NCBI GenBank assembly: GCA_963712995.1
Contig: CAVQKH010000026.1
Span: forward strand, 496,001 to 560,000
Direction: 5' to 3'
From: GCA-003244245 sp963712995
GTDB taxonomy: Bacteria; Actinomycetota; Actinomycetes; Mycobacteriales; Pseudonocardiaceae
Length of the DNA stretch: 64,000 nt
A program made the position numbers and the translations under genes. Below the pieces are notes generated by a model. The model had not been told where the DNA came from and ran no database searches. It saw only the letters and a list, made by a program, of their open reading frames with translations. Positions 1 to 8,344 of the stretch are shown here, piece by piece. Position 1 is the stretch's first letter, and each line of letters opens with the position of its first letter.

Positions 1-421
1 AGGCATTGCCGGAGACCAACCTGAGAAACTGATCACCCGACAGCGTCAGAGTGACCCGCGGATCGTGCGAGGGCTCTTTGCTGATCGAACACTGCGGTGG
101 GCCTGGCGCAGCGGTGATCCAGGTCTCGTACACGTCTTCACCGTCCGGACCACCGGTGATCCGCCAGTGGATCGCGGAGTCCCGTTTCGGCGCACGCTCC
201 GCGCGGAACTGGCCCACCATCCGATTGAAGATCGTCTCGAGCAGTGCGGCGCGCCGCGCTGGATCGTCCAGCACGGCGTCGAGCTGCTCCGATGAGGCGT
301 GTTTGATCAATCGCGCGAAGGCCTGCGGATCCATCGCACTGTTCGCCGGATCGAGCAGGCTCGCGAATTCCGCAACGGACAGCGTCCTGGGATCAACGTT
401 GTTGCTGCCATCCTTCGCCAT
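1..421 (-). CDS. SCP2 sterol-binding domain protein, C-terminus beyond window
   Basis: The minus-strand frame opens with ATG at 421 and runs off the left edge after 140 residues. The N-terminus has an acidic-alanine helical segment (FASLLDPAN, then FARLIKHASSDQL) followed by the start of an SCP2-like fold: a strand with IHWRITGG, then ETWI, CSIS and VTLTLSGDQFLRLVSG. That order is typical of sterol carrier protein 2 family proteins, which bind lipids or sterols in a hydrophobic tunnel and have no catalysis of their own. It is transcribed away from the TetR gene at 482 with 60 bases between the start codons, so the regulator may control it. The ligand cannot be told from the sequence. Confidence 0.75.
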   Translation of the reverse strand, partial: MAKDGSNNVDPRTLSVAEFASLLDPANSAMDPQAFARLIKHASSEQLDAVLDDPARRAALLETIFNRMVGQFRAERAPKRDSAIHWRITGGPDGEDVYETWITAAPGPPQCSISKEPSHDPRVTLTLSGDQFLRLVSGNA

Positions 422-443
422 GACCACTCCCTGGTATCTACTA

Positions 444-474
444 TTGAGTAACATTACGGCCCGGTAGGTAGACT
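444..474 (+). promoter_or_regulatory. Possible leaderless promoter of the TetR gene
   Basis: TAGACT at 469-474 lies 7 bases before the GTG at 482, the spacing seen for leaderless actinobacterial mRNAs. TTGAGT at 444-449 is a weak -35 with a long 19-base spacer. There is no Shine-Dalgarno sequence before the GTG, which fits a leaderless start. Confidence 0.35.
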
Positions 475-479
475 CGCAA
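451..479 (-). promoter_or_regulatory. Promoter of the SCP2 gene
   Basis: On the minus strand TTGCGA (479-474) and TAATGT (456-451) are separated by 17 bases, a good sigma-70-like match, with the -10 about 30 bases from the ATG at 421. It lies inside the 60-base divergent gap, so the neighbouring TetR protein could bind over it. No clear long palindrome is visible. Confidence 0.5.
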
Positions 480-481
480 CC

Positions 482-1102
482 GTGAGCCCGTCCCTCGCCG
501 AGCCCTCGCCGGCGCCCCGCCGGCGACTGCCACGGCAGGTGCGAGAGCGGCAGATGCTCGACGCGGCCGTCACGGTGTTCTCCCAACGTGGATTCCACCT
601 GGCCTCGATGGACGAGATCGCCGAGGCCGCCGGGGTGTCCAAGCCGATGATCTATGCCTACCTGGGAGCCAAGAACGACCTGTTCACCGCGTGTATCCGG
701 CGGGAGGCGCGGCACCTGATCGAGTTGATCACAGAGGCCGTGCCTGCTGGACTCGCGACCGATGAGCGGCTCCATCACGGCCTGCTGGCTTTCTTCGCTT
801 TCGTCACCGAGCACCGCGACGGCTGGATTGTGCTCTACCGGCAGGCCAAGGTCCGCGAACCGTCCGCCGGGGAGATCGCCGCGGCCCGTGCTCAGATCAT
901 CGCCTTGGTGGCCGGCCTCCTGGCGGGTTCATCCAACGATGAGGCACGTGCCCGCGCCCTGCCTACCGCGCACGCGGTTGTCGGGGCGGCCGAGGCCTTG
1001 TCCGACTGGGCGCTGGAGCATCCCGATGAGACCCCGGAGGCCCTGACCACCCGCCTGATGGGCATCTTCTGGACCGGTCTGCAGCGTGGCTCCCAGATCT
1101 AG
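482..1102 (+). CDS. TetR/AcrR family transcriptional regulator
   Basis: A 206-residue protein of normal TetR length. Residues about 18-65 form the DNA-binding domain: RERQMLDAAVTVFSQRGF, then the helix-turn-helix SMDEIAEAAGVSKPMIYAYLGAKNDLF, the classic TetR signature. The rest is the all-helical ligand and dimer domain; its ligand cannot be predicted. GTG is used as start; no ribosome site precedes it and a -10-like TAGACT sits 7 bases upstream, suggesting a leaderless transcript. It is divergent from the SCP2 gene, its most likely target. Its stop codon region is duplicated by an 18-bp tandem repeat shared with the start of the next gene. Confidence 0.9.
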   Translation: MSPSLAEPSPAPRRRLPRQVRERQMLDAAVTVFSQRGFHLASMDEIAEAAGVSKPMIYAYLGAKNDLFTACIRREARHLIELITEAVPAGLATDERLHHGLLAFFAFVTEHRDGWIVLYRQAKVREPSAGEIAAARAQIIALVAGLLAGSSNDEARARALPTAHAVVGAAEALSDWALEHPDETPEALTTRLMGIFWTGLQRGSQI

Positions 1103-1118
1103 CGTGGCTCCCAGATCT
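1083..1118 (+). repeat. 18-bp tandem duplication (2 copies)
   Basis: AGCGTGGCTCCCAGATCT occurs at 1083-1100 and again at 1101-1118. The first copy holds the end of the tetR coding sequence, and each copy contains a GTG (1086 and 1104) in the frame of the downstream glycosyltransferase, giving it two possible starts. Confidence 0.9.
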
Positions 1119-2163
1119 GAGGGCACCTCAGTCGTTGTCTTGTCGTTCCGGCTCGGGGTGGCGGATGGGGTGTCGGTGGCGGCGGCTCAGTGGGTCGCGG
1201 CGCTGCGCCGGATGGGCTGCCGGGTACGCACCGTCGCAGGAGCCGGCAACGCGGATCGTCTGGTGCCCGGCCTCGCCCTCGACTCCCCCCGGCCGGCCGA
1301 CTCGGGTGAGCTGGCCGCTGCGCTGCGCGGCGCCGATCTCGTGGTGGTGGAGAACGTCTGCTCGCTGCCGATGAACCCACCGGTGACCGAGGCCGTCGCG
1401 CTGGCGTTGCGCGGGACGCCGGGCGGTGCTGCGCCACCACGACCTGCCCTGGGAGCGGGAGCACTACGCGCATCTGCGCGGCTGGCCCCCCGATGATCCC
1501 AGCTGGCAGCACGTGGCGATCAGTCAGCACAGCGCGGCGCAGCTGGCTGGTCGCGGCATTGCGGCTACCGCCCTCTACCACGGTTACGCGCGGATCCCGC
1601 GCCGCGGCGACCGCAACGCGGGACGGGCAGCGCTGGGCATCGCACCGCGGCAGCGGTTGCTGTTGCAGCCCACCCGGGCGATCCTACGCAAGAACGTCGC
1701 GGCCGGGATCGCGCTGGCGCAGTCCCTCGAGGCGGTCTACTGGCTGACCGGGGCCGCTGAGGAAGGCTACGGTCCGCAGCTGGCCGAACTGCTCGCCCGA
1801 GCCCGCTGCCCGGTGCGCCGCGGCCTGCCCGGCGGGCTGGGGATGGCTGACGCGTACGCCGCCGCGGACGCCGTGGTGCTGCCCTCGACGTGGGAGGGTT
1901 TCGGCCTGCCGCTGATCGAGTCCGCGCTGGCCGGCCGGCCGCTCGCGGTGAGCGACTACCCGGTGGCCAGGGAGGTGGCCCAGCTGGGTTTCACCTGGTT
2001 CCCCGTCGACGACCCGTCCCCACTCGCCGAGTTCCTCGCCGATCCCGACCCCGCGTTGCTGGCCCGCAACCGTGCACTGGCACGGCGGGAATTCGGTCCT
2101 GAAGCGCTGACCAGGCGGTTGTCCGAGACACTGGCGCGCGCCGGGCTGCGCTGCCCACGCTAG
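1104..2163 (+). CDS. Family 4-like glycosyltransferase, frameshifted
   Basis: Read through a one-base shift this is a GT-B glycosyltransferase of about 350 residues. The C-terminal half is diagnostic: LLQPTRAILRKNVAAGIALA (start of the second Rossmann domain), YAAADAVVLPSTWEGFGLPLIESALAGRPLA (donor-sugar site with the EX7E motif) and VAREVAQLG. The N-terminal part (VVVLSFRLGVADGVS) is a typical acceptor-domain start. The frame breaks at GGG 1413-1415, where one G is surplus; removing it joins ALALRG to RRAVLRHHDLPWERE. The first half can start at GTG 1086 or 1104. It heads a run with an acetyltransferase and a methyltransferase, so a surface glycan or glycolipid is a likely product. The shift may be a sequencing error. 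Confidence 0.8.
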
Positions 2164-2173
2164 GGTCTCGATC

Positions 2174-2692
2174 ATGTCGATGCTGGATGAACTGCTGGCC
2201 CGGGTCCTGCGCGGCCCCGTGCAGCGCCTGATGGCCGAGGAACGCAACCGCTTCACCCACGGCGAGGGCGAGGACCCGCTCTACCGTTACCGGGTGCACG
2301 GCAAGCTGGAACGGCTGCATATCGATCCCACCGCGATCGTCAACAACGCGCTGTTCAACGTCTCCGGCGGGGAGATCACCATCGGTGAGTACGCCTTCTT
2401 CGGGCACGAGGTCGCGGTCCTCACCGGCACCCACGACATCACCAAGTTCGGCCGCGAACGGCAGACCACCTTTCCCCGGTCCGGGCGTGACGTGGTGATC
2501 GAGGAAGGCGTCTGGGTGGCCAGCCACGCGATGGTGCTCGGGCCGGTGCGCATCGGCAAACACGCGGTCGTCGCCGCCGGCTCCCTGGTACTGGAGGATG
2601 TCGCGCCCTACACGGTCGTCGCGGGCCGACCAGCAAAGGTGATCAAGAAGATCGGCGTAGCCGACCAAGCGGCCTCAGCCGACCCGCAGTGA
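2174..2692 (+). CDS. Left-handed beta-helix (hexapeptide repeat) acyltransferase
   Basis: 172 residues. The middle shows hexapeptide-repeat turns (IDPTAIVNNALFNV, ITIGEYAFFGHEV, VVIEEGVWVASHAMVLG, VRIGKHAVVAAGS) ending with the VAGRPAKVIKKIG tail found in maltose/galactoside and serine O-acetyltransferases. The His in the THDI segment after the first coils is where the catalytic base of this family usually lies. It probably moves an acetyl group from acetyl-CoA to a sugar hydroxyl. The gene starts 11 bases after the glycosyltransferase and its stop overlaps the GTG start of the methyltransferase (GTGA), so the three are likely co-translated. Confidence 0.85.
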   Translation: MSMLDELLARVLRGPVQRLMAEERNRFTHGEGEDPLYRYRVHGKLERLHIDPTAIVNNALFNVSGGEITIGEYAFFGHEVAVLTGTHDITKFGRERQTTFPRSGRDVVIEEGVWVASHAMVLGPVRIGKHAVVAAGSLVLEDVAPYTVVAGRPAKVIKKIGVADQAASADPQ

Positions 2693-3201
2693 AGGTCGAG
2701 ATCGGCGCGGGTGAGAAGCCGCACCCCGACTACGACGTGCACGTCGACATCCTCCCGCTGCCCGATATCGAGGTGATCAGCTGGATCGAGGCGCTGCCCT
2801 TCGCCACGGCGTCGGTCGACGCGCTGCGCGCCAACCACGTGCTCGAGCACCAGAGCTACGAACTGGTCGAACCCACCCTGCGCGAGTGGGCCCGGGTGAT
2901 GCGGCCGGGCGCGGCGCTGGACATCGGCGTGCCGGACGCCCGGTTCGTCGCGCAGCAGTGGGTGCGCGGCGAGATCGACACCGCCGAGGCGAACTACTGG
3001 ATCCTCGGCGGTCACTCCGACCGGCCCGCACACCGGGGCGTGGACTCCCGTGGTGTCCCCCGCTGGATCTGGAACGCCCACCACACCATGTTCGACGCCG
3101 AGTCCTTGCGCACGCTGGTGTCCCGCTGCGGGTTCACCGACCTCAACATCTTCACCTACGACATCCGCAACCTGCGCTGCTACGCGATACGCGCCTCGTA
3201 A
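2689..3201 (+). CDS. Class I SAM-dependent methyltransferase, short type
   Basis: 170 residues, starting at a GTG that overlaps the upstream TGA. The N-terminal motif VEIGAGEKPHPDYDVHVDI is the SAM-binding loop of the small PSORT-like methyltransferases that act in polysaccharide and glycolipid loci; it is followed by LPFATASVDALRANHVLEH (post-II region) and EWARVMRPGAALDIGVPD. The last third, with RWIWNAHHTMFDAESLRTL, is characteristic of this subgroup. Being the last gene of the glycosyltransferase-acetyltransferase run, it probably O-methylates a sugar. A 16-bp repeat array begins 11 bases after its stop codon. Confidence 0.8.
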   Translation: MKVEIGAGEKPHPDYDVHVDILPLPDIEVISWIEALPFATASVDALRANHVLEHQSYELVEPTLREWARVMRPGAALDIGVPDARFVAQQWVRGEIDTAEANYWILGGHSDRPAHRGVDSRGVPRWIWNAHHTMFDAESLRTLVSRCGFTDLNIFTYDIRNLRCYAIRAS

Positions 3202-3211
3202 CGGGAGGCCG

Positions 3212-3307
3212 GATCAGCACTGGGCCAGATCAGTACTGGGCCAGATCAGCACTGGGCCAGATCAGCACTGGGCCAGATCAGCACTGGGCCAGATCAGCAC
3301 TGGGCCA
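3212..3307 (+). repeat. 16-bp tandem repeat, six copies
   Basis: GATCAGCACTGGGCCA repeats head to tail at 3212, 3228, 3244, 3260, 3276 and 3292; only the second copy differs (a T for C in the middle), and a decayed seventh follows at 3308. It fills the gap between two convergent genes and its right end codes for the last residues of the vapC-like toxin. There are no spacers, so it is not a CRISPR array. Confidence 0.95.
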
Positions 3308-3674
3308 GATCGAGGCCTGGGTCGATCCGGTACAGGTCGTGCGGGTCGCTGGTCACCACTACACCATGCACGCGGCGAGCAAGCACCACCACGGAGGCAT
3401 CGGCGATGTCGGAGGTTCCGCTGGCACCGCACACCTGCCCGACCGCCCGCGCCTCGTCACCGTCCAGCGGAGTGATGGTGACAGGCTCGGCGGCGAGAAT
3501 CCGCACCAGCCGCACCTGACGGGCCGGGTTGCGCCAGACCTGGGCAAGGACCGCACCGGGCACGTGTACCTGGTCAGCCAGCTCCAAGAGCCGGACCACC
3601 CGCCGGTCAGCACGCTCGACCGCGATCAAGGCTCCGGCGTCGAGGACTACAGGCCGAGGACGCTGCGCGCCCAC
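3294..3674 (-). CDS. PIN domain toxin, VapC family
   Basis: 126 residues with the PIN ribonuclease fold: VVLDAGALIAVERADRR at the N-terminus (first acidic residue and the following Glu), a middle ITPLDGDEA and the C-terminal acidic site SDIADASVVVLARR, then VVTSDPHDLY. VapC toxins cleave RNA with Mg ions held by these acids. It uses GTG and its first 28 bases overlap the antitoxin gene. The last residues (LDLAQC) are encoded within the 16-bp repeat array, so repeat slippage could change the tail. It is closely related to the toxin at 11104-11499. Confidence 0.85.
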   Translation of the reverse strand: MGAQRPRPVVLDAGALIAVERADRRVVRLLELADQVHVPGAVLAQVWRNPARQVRLVRILAAEPVTITPLDGDEARAVGQVCGASGTSDIADASVVVLARRVHGVVVTSDPHDLYRIDPGLDLAQC

Positions 3675-3871
3675 GCTGTCTCCTCCTCTGTCGCGGGTCC
3701 GAGCTCGGCGCGGATCTCCGCTAGCACATCACGAAGCTGCTCTCGGCGCGCCCGCGCCAGCATCGCCTCGGCCACCCACGCACTGATCGACGCCGCCTGC
3801 CCGGCGGCGACCGCCGCCTCAGCCGCAGCGACGGCCTCTTGATCCACGGTGACCGTGACCCTGGTACGCAT
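3647..3871 (-). CDS. Ribbon-helix-helix antitoxin of the VapBC pair
   Basis: 74 residues from ATG 3871 (an ATG at 3892 is also possible). The start RVTVTVDQEAV is a ribbon strand and ISAWVAEAMLARARREQL the following helices, as in CopG/MetJ-type antitoxins; the acidic C-terminal part (LGPATEEETAWARSVLG) would block the toxin. It overlaps the toxin gene by 28 bases. Such antitoxins usually repress their own operon together with the toxin. It stands back to back with the NACHT pseudogene. Confidence 0.8.
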   Translation of the reverse strand: MRTRVTVTVDQEAVAAAEAAVAAGQAASISAWVAEAMLARARREQLRDVLAEIRAELGPATEEETAWARSVLGL

Positions 3872-3947
3872 ACATCGAGCATACCTCTGCATCCTTATAT
3901 ATGCGCCAGGACACGGGCGGCGTTGTGCACGTAGCTATCCTCCCGAT

Positions 3948-6900
3948 ATGCCATTGGCCACCGCCGCAACCGGGATCGGCAAGCAAGTCGTCACCCACGC
4001 CGTGCGCACCTGGTTCGGTGCGAGGTGGGAACGCACTGAGCGGGACGCCGAGCTGATCGACCTGGTGCGGATCGGTGTCCGGGATCATTTCCAGCGCCGC
4101 AAGCTGGTCCGGCAGCTGGAGGATCTGGCCGACCAGATCGCCGAGCGGCTGCGGCCGGTCTATGAGCACGACTTCCGCGAGGTGCCCGACAACGAGCGGG
4201 TCAGCGCGCTGCAGGCCGTGGTCGACGCGCTGGAAGGCGCCGAGCTGACCGACGCGACCCTGTTCGCGCTGGATGTGGACGCCCGCAAGCTGGCGCGGCT
4301 GGTGCGGGAGCGCGTGCCCGTCCGGCAGGTCGGGCTGGCCGAGCCGGCGCAGCGGCTCTACGACGCGGTGCTGGACGAGAGCTGCATGGCGCTGGTGCAG
4401 GTGGTCAAGCACCTGCCCGCGTTCGAGCCGCGCGCACTGGCCGAGCTGTTGGGCCGGTTCTCCCAGATAGTCGACGGTATCGCCGAGGTGCTGCACCGGT
4501 TGCCGCGCACCACTCTGGACGCACCCCGCGGCAGCGAGCACGACGAGGAGTTCCGTGCCCGCTACCTGGGACACCTCAGCGTGACATTCGACGAGCTGGA
4601 ACAGTTCGGCATCGACGTGCGGCGCTACAAGCCCCGCACGCTGGTCAGCGTCGCGTACCTGAGCCTGCAGGTCAGCACCGGCCGTGGTCGGAGGCTTCGC
4701 GGCGATCAGTTCGATGAGCACTGGTTCACCGAGCACCGGTTCGCCGAAGGGCGGCGCACGGTGACGGAGAGCAGCGTGCGGGCCGAGACGGCGCTGGCTG
4801 ACAGCCCGCGAACACTGCTGCGGGGCGAGGCTGGTTCAGGGAAGACGACGCTGCTGCAGTGGCTGGCCGTAACCGCGGCTACCCGCGGCGGGTTCACCGG
4901 GCCACTGGTGGACTGGAACGGGTGCGTGCCGTTCCTGGTCCGGCTGCGCAGCTACGCCGACCGCCCGCTACCGCGGCCGCAGCAGCTGCTCGCCGGGGTC
5001 GCTGACCCGCTGGTGGACCTGCTGCCGCCAGGCTGGGTACACCGGCAGCTGAGCCTGCGGCCGGGCACTGCTACTCGTCGACGGGGTGGACGAGCTGGTC
5101 AGCGCCCAGCGGCCCACCGTGCGCCGGTGGTTACAGGGTCTGCTGGCCGAGTACCCGCAGATTCGGGTGGTCGTGACCGCCCGCCCCGGCGCTGCCGACG
5201 GCAGCTGGCTGGCCGCCGAGAGATTCGCGCCGGTGCTACTGGAGCGGATGTCTCCGCTGGATGTGGCGGCGTTCTGCCGCCGCTGGCACGACGCCATGCG
5301 CGACGCGGCCCAGCGCTGCGCCGTCACACTGCCGTGCCCCGTGGACGAGCTGGCCGACTACGAGCGAGCGCTGCTGCGCCAGCTCGACGGGCGCAAGCAC
5401 CTGCGCGGGCTGGCGAGCAGCCCATTGCTGTGCGCGATGCTCTGCGCGCTCAACCTCGACCGCCGCCAGCAGCTGCCCCCGGACCGGATGGCGCTCTACC
5501 GGGACGCGTTGGCGCTGCTGCTGGAACGCCGCGACGCCGAGCGCGAGATCCCCGCGGGTCGCAGCGTGGTGCTGGATACCGGCAGCAAGCTGGCGATCCT
5601 CCAACATGTGGCGTGGCGGCTGAGCCTGGCCGGGCGAGCGGAGCTGTCCCGGGACGACGTGCTGGAACTGGTGGCTGCGTGCGGTGGAACGGATGCCCAA
5701 TGTCGAGTACTCCCCCGAGGACGTGCTGCAGCACCTGCTGGATCGCAGCGGTGTGATCCGCGAACCGGCACTGCGCCGGGTCGACTTCGTGCACCGCACC
5801 TTCCAGGAGTATCTGGCGGCCAAGGAGGCCACCGAGGACCAGCCGGTCGACACCCTCGCCAGCCGGGCGCACCTCGACCAATGGTGGGAGACCCTGGTGA
5901 TGGCGGTCGGGCACGCCACCCCGGAGCGCCGCGCGGCGCTGCTGGCCGGTGTGCTGGAGCGGGCCGACACCGAACCGCGGCACTGCCGGCGGCTGCGCCT
6001 GCTGGCCGCTGCCTGCCTGGACACCGCGCAGGTGGTTGACCCAGAGGTGACCCATCGCATCGAGGCAGCCCTCGAACAACTGGTGCCGCCCCGGAGCCAG
6101 AGCGAGACCCGCTCACTGGCGCTTGCCGGTGGTCGGGTGCTGCGGCGATTGCCTTCAACGCTGGAGGACCTGACCGATGCCTCGGCCGCCGCCTGCGTGA
6201 AGACCGCCGCGTGGGTCGGTGGCCCCGAGGCGCAGCAGCTCCTGGCCCGCTGGTCACCAGATCCCCGCCGCGCAGTGCAGCGTGCGCTGGCCCAGGCATG
6301 GCGCTACTTCGACCCCAGCGACTACGCCGAGGCGGTCCTGCGAGACGCACCATTGGATAACGGAAAGATCACAGTCGAGCTATTCGAGCACGTGTCACAA
6401 TTGCGCAAACTGCGACACCTCCACGACGCATCGATCAAGCTATTCAACGCAGGCAAGGCCGACGATCTTAATTTTCTCCGTGACGCGCCACCGGTGATCA
6501 CCCGGCTGGATGTCGAAGCCAACGGCCCACTCGACCTCGCCCCATTGGCTAAACTTTCCACATTGAGAGAGGCGATGTGTGCCGTGGCGAGGTGAGCGCC
6601 GGATGGGAGGTGCTCCCCACGCTGCGGGCACTGTGGTCGCTAAACGTGAATCCTCCTGACGGCGGGCGCAACATGTCATTTTTTTCAGTCCTCGCTGAAT
6701 GCCCTTCGCTAACCCATCTGACCATGAACGGCTGCACTGAGCTGTCAGACCTCTCGACACTGACTATCGATTTCACATCTGAGCTATTTAGCCATATTCG
6801 AGACCTATTGTCTCCACGATCTGCGTGTCCTGAGCAGAGCTCCGTGACCTTCAGTCATTGTACATCGGCATGCACCACTTCCGGATGGTCTTGTTGCTTT

Positions 6901-7260
6901 CGCACCAGTTCTTGATCGACTCAAAGACCTTGGGGCGTGGTCAGTGCCGACAGTGACATCCTTTGATGGGCTAGCCGGAAGCTCGCTGCAGGCAATCAAA
7001 CTGGCGAACTGCCCTGCCACCAGCCTGGAGCCGCTGGCCACGCTGCAGTCGTTGCGAATGGCGCGGTTGCGACGATTCCCCGCAGTGCACCTTGCCCCGC
7101 TGGCCAAGTTATCCCGCCTGGAGAAGCTGTTCTGATCAACATCGATGAGCCGGTCGATCTGACACCGCTTGCCCAGACCGACCATCGGATCCGGGTAGAG
7201 CTGCACAATACCTCCACGGTGGGGACCGCAGGCCCGCTCGTCAAGATCCAGCGAAGCTGA
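3948..7260 (+). pseudogene. NACHT ATPase with C-terminal leucine-rich repeats, decayed
   Basis: Joined across frames this is a protein of about 1,100 residues. An N-terminal helical domain (from MPLATAATGIGKQVV) is followed by the P-loop GEAGSGKTTLLQWL near residue 292, Walker B LLLVDGVDELVS at 5068-5103, an Arg-rich sensor VVVTARPG, then the NACHT-associated helices with FVHRTFQEYLAAKEA. The C-terminal part has leucine-rich repeats (LDLAPLAKLSTLR, LEPLATLQSLRMARL, LAPLAKLSRLEKL, VDLTPLAQ). Frame breaks lie near 5060 (extra base before Walker B), 5682 (extra G), 6573 (two extra bases), 6800-6870 (degraded) and 7134. Bacterial NACHT proteins are NLR-like sensors of phage infection. At least five lesions make it non-functional as given. 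GC content falls in the LRR part. Confidence 0.85.
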
Positions 7261-7264
7261 CGAA
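7153..7264 (+). repeat. 112-bp direct repeat, copy 1 (3' end of NACHT-LRR gene)
   Basis: This stretch codes for the last residues of the NACHT-LRR protein (from VDLTPLAQ to the stop). It recurs at 9874-9985 with about six substitutions. Weaker similarity continues downstream of both copies (the shared GAACCAG and GTTCGCGCGTGTC blocks). Confidence 0.9.
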
Positions 7265-7383
7265 AACGCCGCAGGGCCCATCAAGAACCAGTCCACCGGT
7301 TCGCGCGTGTCGCACTTAATGCTCGCCGCCGGAAGTCCATCGGGAGTTGACGTGACAGCAGGTCAGCAGTGCAGGGACGGTGC

Positions 7384-7451
7384 GCGCCGTGAACTCGACC
7401 AAACCGACATCTGGAGCGAAGAAAACGTCGCTGACGTCGAGTTCACGGCGC
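7384..7451 (+). repeat. 16-bp perfect inverted repeat with 36-base spacer
   Basis: GCGCCGTGAACTCGAC at 7384-7399 is exactly reversed and complemented at 7436-7451. It lies in the geneless stretch 7261-7517, between the NACHT pseudogene and the end of the minus-strand small-gene operon. It could form a long stem; there is no T tract. Nothing else is recognisable in this gap. Confidence 0.85.
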
Positions 7452-7517
7452 CTACTGACTTCCGGCGCCGAGCCCTCCTCGCGATAACCAGAACGTCCAC
7501 TCGTCATCGGCGCTGCC

Positions 7518-7805
7518 TCAGATCGTCCATTCACTCACCTTGTGCAATACGGTGAGCGCGTCGCCGCTGACGCTCTCGGTCACCGGCAGCCCTCCGGGCA
7601 CGATCAACGACCAGCGCCGTTTGCGGGTCGCGTGACATTGCCAGGAGAACCCGCCGAGGTAGATCTCGTCGAGCCAGTCATCGCTGTCCCGAACGCCTCG
7701 CAACGGCCCGTCCTCCCCCGGGGCGATCCGCTCGAAGGCGAACCCCTCGCGCTTGGCGACATCCAGCAGCCGCTTCGCGGCCAGCACCGCCGGGCTATCC
7801 GGCAT
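7518..7805 (-). CDS. Conserved small protein (AKRLLD/SLIVPGGLPV family), cassette A
   Basis: 95 residues from ATG 7805. The family is not one I can name, but it has a clear paralogue at 61858-62154. Both share AKRLLD(V/L)AKR(E/Q)GFAF, then APGEDGPL, DEIYLGGF, a CHA.R segment, SLIVPGGLPVT and VSGDALTVLH. No membrane segment or known catalytic motif is visible; the even conservation suggests a compact globular domain. It is the last gene of a translationally coupled operon (8189 to 7518) that is divergent from an XRE regulator, and its start overlaps the preceding stop by 11 bases. Confidence 0.7.
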   Translation of the reverse strand: MPDSPAVLAAKRLLDVAKREGFAFERIAPGEDGPLRGVRDSDDWLDEIYLGGFSWQCHATRKRRWSLIVPGGLPVTESVSGDALTVLHKVSEWTI

Positions 7806-7947
7806 CGCCGTCCACCCGCTCGGCGCGCACCCGCAGCCGGAGCTGGGACGTGGAGCCGGCCCCGCAACGCGCCAGCACTGTGCCGCCCTCAAGCACTGTG
7901 CCGTCCTCGCGCAGGTCCCCGCGGTGGGTGTCGTGATCGCCGCTCAC
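7795..7947 (-). CDS. Small hypothetical protein, cassette A middle gene
   Basis: 50 residues from GTG 7947, whose GTGA overlaps the stop of the upstream gene; its own stop overlaps the next start. The sequence begins VSGDHDTHRGDLREDGTVLEG and ends with RLRVRAERVDGDAG. I do not recognise a family. The stretch DGTVLEGGTVLA is an 18-bp in-frame tandem duplication at DNA level (7874-7909). The tight overlaps on both sides are the main argument that it is a gene. Confidence 0.5.
   Translation of the reverse strand: MSGDHDTHRGDLREDGTVLEGGTVLARCGAGSTSQLRLRVRAERVDGDAG
7874..7909 (+). repeat. 18-bp tandem duplication inside a small gene
   Basis: AGCACTGTGCCGCCCTCA (7874-7891) is followed by AGCACTGTGCCGTCCTCG (7892-7909). 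In the minus-strand gene 7795-7947 it adds six residues in frame, so it does not break the gene. Confidence 0.85.
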
Positions 7948-8189
7948 GATCCGGCCTGCTTCCGACAGGGCCCGCACTGGCCACGCTCCCGCTCGGCCAG
8001 GCTCGCGGCCAGCACCTCGATGCCGCATAACGCGAGGTAACGGCCTGCATGCCGATGCGCCATGGCGGACTGATCGCTCATGAAATGCTGGATGTGCGTG
8101 TACGCGTCGGTGATCCCCACCGGGCGCGGCCCCCGTTGCTGGGGAATCAGGGCATGCACCCCCCGGCGCTTGTTGTGTCTGCCTGCCAT
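7944..8189 (-). CDS. Small Cys-containing protein, cassette A first gene
   Basis: 81 residues from ATG 8189. A basic N-terminus (MAGRHNKRRGVHALIPQQ) is followed by GITDAYTHIQHFM and, near the C-terminus, GRYLALCGIEVLAASLAERERGQCGPCRKQ. The layout ALCG...CxxC is seen in many short actinobacterial proteins encoded beside XRE regulators and could bind zinc. Function is unknown. The gene leads a minus-strand operon of three overlapping small genes and stands divergent from the XRE regulator at 8345, with about 155 bases between starts that hold two TGTCACC-type direct repeats. Confidence 0.65.
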   Translation of the reverse strand: MAGRHNKRRGVHALIPQQRGPRPVGITDAYTHIQHFMSDQSAMAHRHAGRYLALCGIEVLAASLAERERGQCGPCRKQAGS

Positions 8190-8344
8190 GTGACCCGCCT
8201 CCGACGTGATCCGCGCATCGGGATTAAGGGGAGCCCCGACGCCAGGTGCACCATGGCGCACAGCAACTGGTGACAGCAGCCAGCGACCAGAGACGAGTGG
8301 TGATGTGTCACCCCCTGGTTGTCACCCTCTTTAGGGTTGGGCCC

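Noticed and set aside
3212..3307. Possible CRISPR array
   Set aside because: The 16-bp units follow each other without spacers and no cas gene is present.
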